A stretch of 7,094 nucleotides of DNA from Bacteroidota bacterium (GCA_025356715.1 JANXRU010000137.1:1-7094); one strand, 5' to 3'. Counted from the stretch's first letter, positions 1-6,167 are shown. Notes: generated from the sequence alone by a model not told the origin. A program made the numbers and translations.

Positions 1-2
1 TC

Positions 3-503
3 TTTGTTATTAGTGGCATTTGGCTTTGGGTTGGTGGCCGTAATAGTGATAGTATTCCTAATTACCATTTTGGAGCGAGTACATTGATTTATGGTTTTTC
101 AACCTTTCTTTTTTTTAGTGGTGTGTTTCGTAAACACAAGCAATTAATGGTGGTTTCAGCCTTAGTGGTATTTTTGTATGGAAGTATTACCTGGGGTATT
201 TTTCCGTTTGACAGAACGATGTCGTGGGAAGGGCATTTATTTGGTGCTATTTCGGGTATATTAGTAGCTTATAATTACCGTAAGGAAGGCCCTCAAAAAC
301 AAGAATATCATTGGCCAGAAGAAGAAATTGATTTAGAACATTTGGATGATAATCTATCAGAAGAGGTACAGTCTGTTGATTCGGGATTTCAATTGCCATC
401 GGAAGAGCCAGTAGATAGAGGTGTTAAGCCTTCTTTGGATCCTTTTAATATAGTATACCATTATAAACCAACGGCAGAGGATAAAGAGGAAACCAAAGAG
501 TAA
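3..503 (+). CDS. Rhomboid family intramembrane serine protease, 3' part (5' end outside window)
   Basis: The frame is open from the first full codon at position 3, so the gene begins upstream of the window; 166 residues are visible. Rhomboids cut transmembrane substrates inside the membrane with a Ser-His dyad. Both halves are here: HFGAST, whose Ser (codon 78-80) is the likely nucleophile of the GxS motif, and GHLFGAISG, whose His (codon 234-236) is the likely partner. Hydrophobic segments surround them. The nucleophile motif reads GAST rather than the common GASG. After the last membrane helix (about visible residue 92) comes a roughly 74-residue hydrophilic tail rich in Glu and Asp, probably cytoplasmic and of unknown role. 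A TTG at position 84 could be taken for a start, but it lies just after the catalytic Ser and would remove it, so it is not the true start. rbfA follows after 23 bases. The family assignment is secure; the substrate is unknown. Confidence 0.88.
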   Translation, partial: FVISGIWLWVGGRNSDSIPNYHFGASTLIYGFSTFLFFSGVFRKHKQLMVVSALVVFLYGSITWGIFPFDRTMSWEGHLFGAISGILVAYNYRKEGPQKQEYHWPEEEIDLEHLDDNLSEEVQSVDSGFQLPSEEPVDRGVKPSLDPFNIVYHYKPTAEDKEETKE

Positions 504-514
504 CAGATTTTTTG

Positions 515-523
515 TATTTTTAC
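515..523 (+). promoter_or_regulatory. Candidate -7-like element TATTTTTAC before rbfA
   Basis: TATTTTTAC fits TAnnTTTAC, a variant of the Bacteroidota -7 box TAnnTTTG, and ends three bases before the rbfA ATG. No TTG-type -33 element is visible 17 to 23 bases upstream, where the end of the rhomboid gene lies. If active it would give an almost leaderless rbfA mRNA. The assignment rests mainly on similar motifs before other genes in this window. Confidence 0.3.
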
Positions 524-526
524 CGT

Positions 527-871
527 ATGGAAAGTGTAAGACAAAGTAAAGTAGCCAAACTGCTACAAAAAGAATTAGCGGAAATTTTTAGAGCAAATGC
601 CAAAACTATGTTTGATGGCGCTTTTGTTACTGTTACAATTGTTCGTGTAAGTTCCGATTTAAGTTCTTCAAAAATATATTTGAGCATCATGGCTAATAAA
701 GATGTGAATGCTACTTTTAAATCTATCAATGATCAAAAAATACATATCCGTAAAATATTAGGAAACACTATTGGTAAGCAAGTACGTATCATTCCAGAGC
801 TTTCGTTTTTTATAGATGACTCTTACGATTACGCTGAAAAAATAAATAAATTATTTAATAAGCCTGTTTAG
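527..871 (+). CDS. rbfA: Ribosome-binding factor A (RbfA)
   Basis: This 114-residue protein is a small KH-type RNA-binding factor of the RbfA family. By family knowledge it acts in the cytoplasm on the 30S subunit during late maturation of 16S rRNA. The sequence has the expected landmarks: an N terminus MESVRQSKVAKLLQKELAEI, a central strand region with VTVTIVRVSSDLSSSKIYLS, and the C-terminal signature PELSFFIDDSYDYAEKINKL. The length is normal for short RbfA proteins without a long C-terminal tail. The start is the ATG at 527. An in-frame TTG at 512 would add five residues, but RbfA proteins of this type begin with Met-Glu-Ser and those extra residues look like untranslated leader. There is no clear Shine-Dalgarno sequence. 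It lies 23 bases after the rhomboid gene and 57 before the permease, all on one strand, so cotranscription is plausible. Confidence 0.93.
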   Translation: MESVRQSKVAKLLQKELAEIFRANAKTMFDGAFVTVTIVRVSSDLSSSKIYLSIMANKDVNATFKSINDQKIHIRKILGNTIGKQVRIIPELSFFIDDSYDYAEKINKLFNKPV

Positions 872-928
872 TTCTATTTTTTTGTTCAAGTAAAAAGATA
901 AAATAAAATTAATTAATCATTATAAAAA

Positions 929-2152
929 TTGAATTTATCTTTTTTCATAGCCAAGCGGTATTTAATTTCCAAAAAATCGAATAACGCCATTAATGTTATT
1001 TCATGGATTAGCATTATCGCTATTGCGGTTACAACTGCTGCCTTAGTAGTTATATTATCAGCTATGAATGGTTTAACAGGAGTTGTAGCTGATTTATACC
1101 ACGCCATAGAACCCGATTTAAAAATAACAGCCATTCACTCAAAGTACATTTCTAACGCTGATGAATTATCTAAAAAAATAAAATCCATCAAAGGTGTAAA
1201 TCAACTTTCGTATTCTCTCGAAGAAAATGCGCTGATTAAATTAGATGATAAACAAGCAATTGTAACTATTAAAGGAGTTGACAAGAATTTTAAAAACTTA
1301 ACTCATTTTGATACAGTAATTACAGAAGGATCTTATCGCTTTAGTTACAAAGGTCAATATTATGGGGTATTTGGAAGAGGTATTGCTAATAAATTAGGAA
1401 TTAATGTTACAGATATGATTTCTCCTATTTCTATTTATGCGCCATCACGAGGGAAAGTAGAAAGTATCAATCCAGAAGACGCTTTTACAAAAATAGCGAT
1501 AAGTCCGGCTGGTATATTTTCGTTAAATGATGATTTTGATTTTAAATACGTATTGATTGATTTACAAGCAGCGCAAGAATTATTTGATTGCAAAAATTCA
1601 ATTTCAGAAATCGAATTAAGCATTTCTGATAAAGATGATTTACCAAACATTCAATCTCAACTTCAAGCATTACTTGGAACAAATTACCAAATAAAAAACA
1701 GATACCAAATAAATGATGTACTCTTTAAAACGCTGGAAACAGAGAAGTTATGGACGTTTTTAATTTTAGCCTTCATTCTTATTATCGCCACATTTAATAT
1801 TATTGGGGCTTTAACTATGCTTATTATTGAAAAGAAAAAAGACATTAAAACTTTGTACAATTTAGGTGCAGACCAACAGTTTATCCAACAAATTTTCATG
1901 AAAGAAGGGTTTCTTATTACAGCTATTGGAGCCATTTGTGGCTTATTAATTGGATTAGGAGTTTGTTTGCTTCAAATACAATTCCATTTTATAACCTTCG
2001 ATGATCAATATGTTATTCCGTATTATCCTATCAAAATGGAATTAAAAGATTTTGTTTGGATTCTGGGAGTGGTAATGGTAATAGGCTTTGTAGCAGCTAT
2101 TTATCCTGTGCGTATTTTTACCAAAAATGATTTGGTACATGAGCATGAGTAA
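929..2152 (+). CDS. lolE: LolC/LolE-type ABC transporter permease (FtsX/MacB family)
   Basis: This 407-residue inner-membrane protein has the four-helix layout of LolC/LolE permeases. One helix is near residues 23-46, followed by a large periplasmic domain of the MacB core type (about 47-270). Three helices follow near 273-300, 325-350 and 374-395 within an FtsX domain. The family motifs GALTMLIIEKKKDIKTLYNLGA and AAIYPVRIF are recognisable (the first spans about residues 293-314). By family knowledge such permeases work with a LolD ATPase to release lipoproteins from the inner membrane; no ATPase gene lies in this window, so the exact substrate is inferred. The start is TTG at 929: the protein then begins MNLSFFIAKRYL as in its relatives, an in-frame TAA sits two codons upstream (923-925), and the next in-frame ATG (Met46) would delete the first helix. 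The symbol is by family; a single LolC/LolE-like permease may serve both roles. Confidence 0.87.
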   Translation: MNLSFFIAKRYLISKKSNNAINVISWISIIAIAVTTAALVVILSAMNGLTGVVADLYHAIEPDLKITAIHSKYISNADELSKKIKSIKGVNQLSYSLEENALIKLDDKQAIVTIKGVDKNFKNLTHFDTVITEGSYRFSYKGQYYGVFGRGIANKLGINVTDMISPISIYAPSRGKVESINPEDAFTKIAISPAGIFSLNDDFDFKYVLIDLQAAQELFDCKNSISEIELSISDKDDLPNIQSQLQALLGTNYQIKNRYQINDVLFKTLETEKLWTFLILAFILIIATFNIIGALTMLIIEKKKDIKTLYNLGADQQFIQQIFMKEGFLITAIGAICGLLIGLGVCLLQIQFHFITFDDQYVIPYYPIKMELKDFVWILGVVMVIGFVAAIYPVRIFTKNDLVHEHE

Positions 2153-2168
2153 GCAACGCTCATTTTTT
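2145..2168 (+). terminator. Possible small rho-independent terminator after the permease
   Basis: ATGAGT (2145-2150) can pair with GCTCAT (2158-2163), with one T-G wobble, around the seven-base loop AAGCAAC, and a run of T follows (2163-2168). The stem includes the end of the permease gene and its stop codon. ATGAGC at 2139-2144 could pair perfectly with the same right arm using a 13-base loop. The stem is short, so this is a modest candidate. Its place at the end of a gene that faces another supports the idea. Confidence 0.4.
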
Positions 2169-2245
2169 GACTAGCCTACGCTCTTGTTCTATTCAGTAAT
2201 TTCTTAAATGATGTTCTATTTCTTTTATTAAACGATTAAAAACGC

Positions 2246-2917
2246 TTACTTTAAAGTATAAACTATAGCTTCTAAATAACGTTTATTTTTTTCTTCAAAC
2301 AAAACAGTAAATCCATTTTTTTCAAAAACTGATTTATATTTTGGATTCAAATACAGGCAATAAATTTTACGAGGATACTGCTTCACACTTTCCTTCAAAT
2401 TATTAATTACCAATTGCATAATATCAGCTCCAAAAGGATTAAAAAAATAAAATACACTCGCATTGTTTGGTATTTGATATTTTGTAGCATCTTGAAACAA
2501 AAATGATAGTTTACTATTATTATTATTTAATTTATAAATAGCTAAATTATTATTAGCATCATCAATTAATTCTTTAGCAATATCAACTCCAATTAAATTT
2601 GTAAACCCACACTGCTCTGCTACAAATAGCGCCCTACCCTTTCCGCAACCAAAATCAATAAAAGGAGTGTCCTTAATTTCATTTGGTAATTTATGAAACA
2701 ATGAAAATAAAATATAATAACTAGCACCTTGATAATGATGATTTTGCTCTGAACTATCGCCTGCTAACGTTAATTTATCGAGGTTAACAATACTGTGTGT
2801 ATTGATACCTAATTGTTTTTCATACTGACCTTCGTAGGTCAATAATTTAAAGGTATTTAAAGCACCCCTGTAATATAGCGAACGAAAAAAATAATAGATA
2901 TACTGGAACAGTTTCAT
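2246..2917 (-). CDS. Class I SAM-dependent methyltransferase, substrate unknown
   Basis: This 223-residue protein has a Rossmann-type methyltransferase core from about residue 80. Motif I reads FIDFGCGKGRAL (residues 86-97), the SAM-binding glycine loop. The acidic end of strand 2 is in GVDIAKEL (Asp112), FQDA carries Asp143, and motif IV reads FYFFNPFG (156-163) with Asn160-Pro161 at the active-site side. The first 75 or so residues include a hydrophobic aromatic N terminus (YIYYFFRSLYY) and a probable cap region. No domain identifies the substrate, so small molecule, lipid or protein are all possible. The ATG at 2915-2917 gives a sensible start and has promoter-like elements upstream. The gene stands alone on its strand, converges on the permease and diverges from spoT. 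It is strikingly AT-rich and Asn/Lys-rich (for example Asn131 to Asn134), which could mark an accessory gene, though its neighbours are AT-rich too. Confidence 0.82.
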   Translation of the reverse strand: MKLFQYIYYFFRSLYYRGALNTFKLLTYEGQYEKQLGINTHSIVNLDKLTLAGDSSEQNHHYQGASYYILFSLFHKLPNEIKDTPFIDFGCGKGRALFVAEQCGFTNLIGVDIAKELIDDANNNLAIYKLNNNNSKLSFLFQDATKYQIPNNASVFYFFNPFGADIMQLVINNLKESVKQYPRKIYCLYLNPKYKSVFEKNGFTVLFEEKNKRYLEAIVYTLK

Positions 2918-2933
2918 GCCATTTAATTAGATT

Positions 2934-2965
2934 GTAAATTTAGTAAAAGCCTATTTAGTAAACAA
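2934..2965 (-). promoter_or_regulatory. Candidate Bacteroidota-type promoter for the methyltransferase
   Basis: On the minus strand TTG (2965-2963) is followed after 20 bases by TAAATTTAC (2942-2934), then 16 bases to the ATG. The spacing suits the Bacteroidota pattern of a TTG-type -33 box and a TAnnTTTG -7 box 17 to 23 bases apart, except that the last G of the -7 box is A. This is the best-spaced promoter candidate in the window. Confidence 0.45.
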
Positions 2966-3048
2966 TATTAAGTCATTTAGCAATACTCACTCTTCATTTG
3001 TATAATTCTTCTCAAAATACAGAAGTAATACTTGCTACTGAGATAAAA

Positions 3049-3057
3049 AAAATTTAC
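3049..3057 (+). promoter_or_regulatory. Weak candidate -7-like element before spoT
   Basis: AAAATTTAC ends 22 bases before the spoT ATG and matches TAnnTTTAC except for its first base. A TTG at 3032-3034 is only 14 bases upstream, shorter than the usual gap. The 162-bp divergent region between the methyltransferase and spoT must hold a spoT promoter unless transcription enters from elsewhere, and this is the nearest match I can see. Confidence 0.25.
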
Positions 3058-3079
3058 CTTCAACTCATAAAATTATTTT

Positions 3080-5278
3080 ATGGAAATCGATCTAGAAGCT
3101 GAGAAAAAAGAAATATTAAACCGTTACAAAAATTTAATAAAAGCTTGTAAACGCCGTTTAGAAAATGGCGACAAAGAGATTATTCGTAAGGCCTTTGAAG
3201 TTTCTGTAGAGGCGCATAAAGAGATGCGTCGCAAATCCGGCGAACCATATATTTATCATCCTATAGCTGTAGCCCAAATTTGTGCAGAAGAAATTGGCCT
3301 TGGTACTACGGCCATTGTTTGTGCCCTTTTACACGATACAGTAGAAGATACTGATATTACGCTGGACGATATTAAGGGGATGTTTGGCGAAAAAGTTTCT
3401 CAAATTATTGACGGACTTACTAAAATTTCAGGTGTATTTGACCAAACATCTTCTATACAGGCCGAAAACTTCAGAAAGATGTTACTCACACTTTCAGAAG
3501 ATGTTCGCGTTATTTTAATAAAGCTGGCTGATAGATTGCACAATATGCGTACGCTCGATCACATGAAACGTGATAAGCAAATGAAAATAGCTAGTGAAAC
3601 ATTATACTTATACGCTCCATTAGCACATCGTTTAGGCTTAAACGCTATCAAATCAGAGTTAGAAGATTTAGGATTAAAATATACCAACGAAGAATGGTTT
3701 AACAACATTACACTAAAACTAGAAGAAACAGAAGTTGCTCGTAAAAAATTTATTAAAAATTTTATTGACCCACTTAATGATATTTTAAAAGAACAAGGCT
3801 TTAAATTCAAAATATTTGGAAGACCAAAATCCATTTATTCCATTTATAATAAATTAAAAAACAAAGGCGTTTTATTTGAAGAAATTTATGATCTCTTCGC
3901 CATCCGCATTGTTATTGATACTCCGCTGGAAAGTGAAAAAGCAGATTGCTGGAAAATATACTCCATCATTACTGATTTTTATCATCCAAATCCTGACCGA
4001 TTACGCGATTGGATTTCCACACCGAAAAGTAATGGATACGAAAGTTTGCACACAACCGTTATGGGCCCTGAAGGGAAATGGGTGGAAGTACAAATTCGTA
4101 GTACGCGAATGGATGAACTTGCCGAGATGGGCTACGCCGCGCATTGGAAGTATAAAGAAGCTGCTGCTGAAAAAGAAAGTAATTTAGAAAACTGGTTACG
4201 TCGTATTCGCGAGATGCTTGATAATCCTGATCCAAATGCCTTAGAGTTTATTGATGATTTTAAATTAAATTTATTTGCAGATGAGATTTTTATTTTCACT
4301 CCTAAAGGTGACATGAAAAATTTACCATCAACAGCTACTGCTCTTGATTTTGCTTTTGAAATTCATACTAAGGTTGGCGAACAGTGTATTGGAGCGAAAG
4401 TCAATCATAAATTAGTTCCATTGAGTTACCAACTAAAAAGTGGTGATCAGGTTGAAATCCTTACCTCTTCTAAACAATCACCAAAAGAAGATTGGATAAA
4501 TTATGTAGTAACTGCTAGAGCAAAATCAAAAATAAAATCAGCTCTTAAAGAAAGTAGAAGAAGAATAGCTGAAGATGGAAAAGCTATTTTAGAAAAGAAG
4601 TTCTATAAATGTAAATTAGATTATACGCTTCAAAACGTGAAAGAATTTGTTGCATTTCTTAAACTACCATCTTCTAGTGAATTGTTTTACCGTGCAGCGC
4701 TGGGGAATGTAGATACTAAAGAAATAAAAGAATTTTATGAATTTAAAATTCATCCTGAAAAATTCAGACCTAAAAAAGTTGAAAAGAAAATTGAAGAACT
4801 CGTTACTACTGTTAGAGGAAGCTCTGACATGTTGGTAATTGGTGATGATATGCAAAAATTAGATTACGGATTATCCCCTTGTTGCACGCCAATTCCAGGA
4901 GATGACGTGTTTGGATTTATTACGATTAATGAAGGAATTAAAATACATAGGGTTAATTGCCCCAATGCTGTTAAACTACTTTCTAATTATGCCTACCGTG
5001 TGGTTAAAGCAAAATGGAATAACGACCATTTAATTTCTTTCTTAGCAGGTATTAAAATTATGGGTACGGATGAAATGGGATTAGTCAATAACATTACTAA
5101 AATTATTTCAAGTCAATTAAATATCAATATGCGCTCTATTAGCTTTGATACAGAGGACGGTATTTTTGAAGGAACTATTATGGTGTTTGTGCATGACGCT
5201 AAACATTTAAATGTGCTCATTGATAATTTAATGAAAGTTAAAGGAGTTACTAATGTTATCAGAGTAGACAATAATTAA
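3080..5278 (+). CDS. spoT: Bifunctional (p)ppGpp synthetase/hydrolase, long RelA/SpoT type
   Basis: This 732-residue cytoplasmic enzyme makes and degrades the alarmone (p)ppGpp. The N-terminal HD hydrolase looks intact: His60 (YIYHPIAVA), His85-Asp86 in LLHDTVEDT, and Asp151 in KLADRLHNM. The synthetase follows with GRPKS (247-251), YDLFAIRI with Asp271, TPKSNGYESLHTT (314-326) and EVQIR with Glu336. The substrate-loop motif that is RxKD in bifunctional enzymes and ExDD in synthetase-only RelA reads RLRD (307-310), so it is basic and of the bifunctional class. The regulatory half holds a TGS domain (about 401-463), a helical region, a Cys-rich zinc-finger-like motif (Cys601, Cys602, His623, Cys627) and a C-terminal ACT domain (about 652-732). 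Length and order are normal for long Rel proteins. The ATG at 3080 leads directly into the expected N terminus. fur starts 46 bases downstream on the same strand, so the two may be cotranscribed. Confidence 0.96.
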   Translation: MEIDLEAEKKEILNRYKNLIKACKRRLENGDKEIIRKAFEVSVEAHKEMRRKSGEPYIYHPIAVAQICAEEIGLGTTAIVCALLHDTVEDTDITLDDIKGMFGEKVSQIIDGLTKISGVFDQTSSIQAENFRKMLLTLSEDVRVILIKLADRLHNMRTLDHMKRDKQMKIASETLYLYAPLAHRLGLNAIKSELEDLGLKYTNEEWFNNITLKLEETEVARKKFIKNFIDPLNDILKEQGFKFKIFGRPKSIYSIYNKLKNKGVLFEEIYDLFAIRIVIDTPLESEKADCWKIYSIITDFYHPNPDRLRDWISTPKSNGYESLHTTVMGPEGKWVEVQIRSTRMDELAEMGYAAHWKYKEAAAEKESNLENWLRRIREMLDNPDPNALEFIDDFKLNLFADEIFIFTPKGDMKNLPSTATALDFAFEIHTKVGEQCIGAKVNHKLVPLSYQLKSGDQVEILTSSKQSPKEDWINYVVTARAKSKIKSALKESRRRIAEDGKAILEKKFYKCKLDYTLQNVKEFVAFLKLPSSSELFYRAALGNVDTKEIKEFYEFKIHPEKFRPKKVEKKIEELVTTVRGSSDMLVIGDDMQKLDYGLSPCCTPIPGDDVFGFITINEGIKIHRVNCPNAVKLLSNYAYRVVKAKWNNDHLISFLAGIKIMGTDEMGLVNNITKIISSQLNINMRSISFDTEDGIFEGTIMVFVHDAKHLNVLIDNLMKVKGVTNVIRVDNN

Positions 5279-5311
5279 ACACAACATTAGATAGAAAACG
5301 TATCTTTATAT

Positions 5312-5320
5312 TAGATTTAC
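5312..5320 (+). promoter_or_regulatory. Candidate -7-like element TAGATTTAC before fur
   Basis: TAGATTTAC lies four bases before the fur ATG. With its downstream flank it shares ATTTACAATC with the element before the methyltransferase gene. No convincing TTG-type -33 box is seen 17 to 23 bases upstream. It could start a near-leaderless fur transcript in addition to read-through from spoT. Confidence 0.3.
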
Positions 5321-5324
5321 AATC

Positions 5325-5798
5325 ATGACTCAAGAAACAAAAGAAGCTGTAGAGAAAATTTTGACCGATTACCTCGAGAAAAATAAACATCGCAAAACTT
5401 CTGAACGCTTTGCTATACTAAATGAAATTTACTCGCACGATGGGCATTTTGACATTGAAGGACTTTACGTGATGATGAAAAACAAAAAGTATCGAGTGAG
5501 CCGTGCCACATTGTATAATAACATTGAATTACTTTTAGAAGCAGGATTAGTAGTAAAACACCAGTTTGGTAAAAATTTAGCGCAATTTGAAAAAGCCTAT
5601 AAATTTAAACAACACGACCATTTAATTTGTAGTGATTGCGAAAAAGTGTTTGAATTTTGTGATCCACGAATTATGCAAATTCAAAATATGGCTGAAGAAA
5701 TGCTCAACTTTGATGTGTTCCATCATTCCCTTAACTTCTTTGCTAAATGCCGTGGATTAAAGGCAAATGGCATTTGCGAACATAAAAAACAAAAATAA
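5325..5798 (+). CDS. fur: Fur-family metal- or peroxide-responsive transcriptional regulator
   Basis: This 157-residue protein has the two-domain Fur layout. An N-terminal winged helix carries the start of the family pattern (RKTSERFAIL, 23-32), SHDGHFDIEGLY with His38 and His41, and the recognition helix VSRATLYNNIELLLEAGLV (58-76). The C-terminal dimer and metal domain has HDHLICSDC (97-105), including a C-x2-C pair at Cys102 and Cys105, then HHSLNFFAKC. Such proteins bind DNA as metal-loaded dimers; whether this one senses iron, zinc, manganese or peroxide cannot be told from sequence. The odd feature is the second structural cysteine pair: Cys142 aligns with the usual first Cys, but the next is Cys151, a C-x8-C spacing instead of C-x2-C or C-x4-C. 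The gene is 46 bases after spoT and 23 before the STAS gene. The symbol denotes the family, not a proven iron regulator. Confidence 0.88.
   Translation: MTQETKEAVEKILTDYLEKNKHRKTSERFAILNEIYSHDGHFDIEGLYVMMKNKKYRVSRATLYNNIELLLEAGLVVKHQFGKNLAQFEKAYKFKQHDHLICSDCEKVFEFCDPRIMQIQNMAEEMLNFDVFHHSLNFFAKCRGLKANGICEHKKQK
5763..5777. repeat. Perfect 7-1-7 inverted repeat in the 3' end of fur
   Basis: GCAAATG (5763-5769) and CATTTGC (5771-5777) form a perfect inverted repeat around one G. It lies inside the fur coding region, 19 bases before the stop codon, and encodes part of ANGIC. As RNA it could form six base pairs with a three-base loop. No T run follows, so it is not a typical terminator, and chance cannot be excluded. 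Confidence 0.4.
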
Positions 5799-5814
5799 TA
5801 TCCATATAATTTGA

Positions 5815-5827
5815 TATCATTATGATA
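5815..5827. promoter_or_regulatory. Palindrome over the STAS start codon, possible operator
   Basis: TATCAT-T-ATGATA is a perfect 6-1-6 palindrome whose right arm contains the ATG of the STAS gene. It lies 16 bases after the fur stop codon. AT-rich 7-1-7 palindromes with GATAAT-like arms are typical of Fur-family boxes. Here the arms have the opposite order, so it is only loosely Fur-box-like. The position suggests repressor or translational control; binding by the neighbouring Fur is speculation. Confidence 0.25.
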
Positions 5828-6166
5828 CTTACATTTAAATTTACAGAAGAAAATAACATTCAATTACTTAAATTAAGTGGAGAATTAATTGACCGAAATC
5901 AAGCAACTGAATTAATGGTAGCAGTTGATGAGTTATTAGAATTAGGGAAATCAAAATTAATGATTGACTTATCGGATTTAAAATACATGAATAGTAGTGG
6001 ATTAAATGTACTAATTCAACTATTAACGAAAACACGCACTAGAGGCGGAGAAAGCGTTATTTTTAATGTGAATAAAAAAGTAAATGAACTACTGGTTATC
6101 ACTAAATTAAATACCTTATTTAAGGTGGCTGAAACTAAAGCAGAAGCAATTGCTTTGCTGAGGTAG
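5822..6166 (+). CDS. Single-domain STAS protein, anti-sigma factor antagonist type
   Basis: This 114-residue protein is one STAS domain of the SpoIIAA/RsbV type. By family knowledge such proteins bind an anti-sigma factor or other partner when unphosphorylated and let go after a Ser/Thr kinase of the HPK-like type phosphorylates them. The core motif LMIDLSDLKYMNSSGLNVLI (46-65) contains the expected phosphorylation site, Ser58 or Ser59. The residue before it is Asn57, where SpoIIAA-type proteins usually have Asp. Length is normal for the family, and the ATG at 5822 gives the usual N-terminal strand and LSGELI. No anti-sigma kinase, PP2C phosphatase or sigma factor lies in the window, so partners are unknown and the output may not be a sigma factor at all. 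It follows fur by 23 bases and is probably cotranscribed with it. A palindrome covers its start codon. Confidence 0.88.
   Translation: MILTFKFTEENNIQLLKLSGELIDRNQATELMVAVDELLELGKSKLMIDLSDLKYMNSSGLNVLIQLLTKTRTRGGESVIFNVNKKVNELLVITKLNTLFKVAETKAEAIALLR
6139..6159. terminator. Hairpin at the convergent STAS/peroxidase gene ends, possible terminator
   Basis: AGCA (6139-6142) pairs with TGCT (6156-6159) and AAGC (6144-6147) with GCTT (6152-6155) around the loop AATT, with one unpaired G at 6143. That makes eight base pairs inside the last codons of the STAS gene, about 30 bases past the peroxidase stop on the minus strand, where TTTAGTTTC follows. It is the only structure I see near this junction. 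The codons encode Ala-Glu-Ala-Ile-Ala, and repeated Ala codons could create it by chance. Confidence 0.3.
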
Positions 6167-6167
6167 T

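Noticed and set aside
84..503. A shorter reading of the first gene starting at TTG 84
   Set aside because: The frame is open to the window edge, and the codons before 84 encode the rhomboid HFGAS motif, so the true start is upstream of the window.
512..526. A TTG start for rbfA five codons upstream
   Set aside because: The ATG at 527 gives the typical MESVRQ start; the extra codons (YFYR) look like untranslated leader.
913..1134. Minus-strand open frame opposite the permease start; similar ones at 520-729, 1435-1650 and 1684-1935
   Set aside because: They lie antisense to well-supported genes and show no recognisable domain or independent signal.
2153..2245. ACGCTC repeats (2157-2162 and 2178-2183) between the permease and the methyltransferase
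   Set aside because: Six-base direct repeats at two places are too short to separate from chance, and no array or mobile-element ends accompany them.
3559..4314. Open frames within spoT at 3559-3834 and 4132-4314 (minus) and 3876-4187 (plus)
   Set aside because: All overlap the conserved spoT coding region in other frames and encode nothing recognisable.
6113..6126. ACCTT/AAGGT inverted repeat in the STAS gene as a terminator
   Set aside because: The stem is only five base pairs, lies well inside the coding region and has no T run after it.
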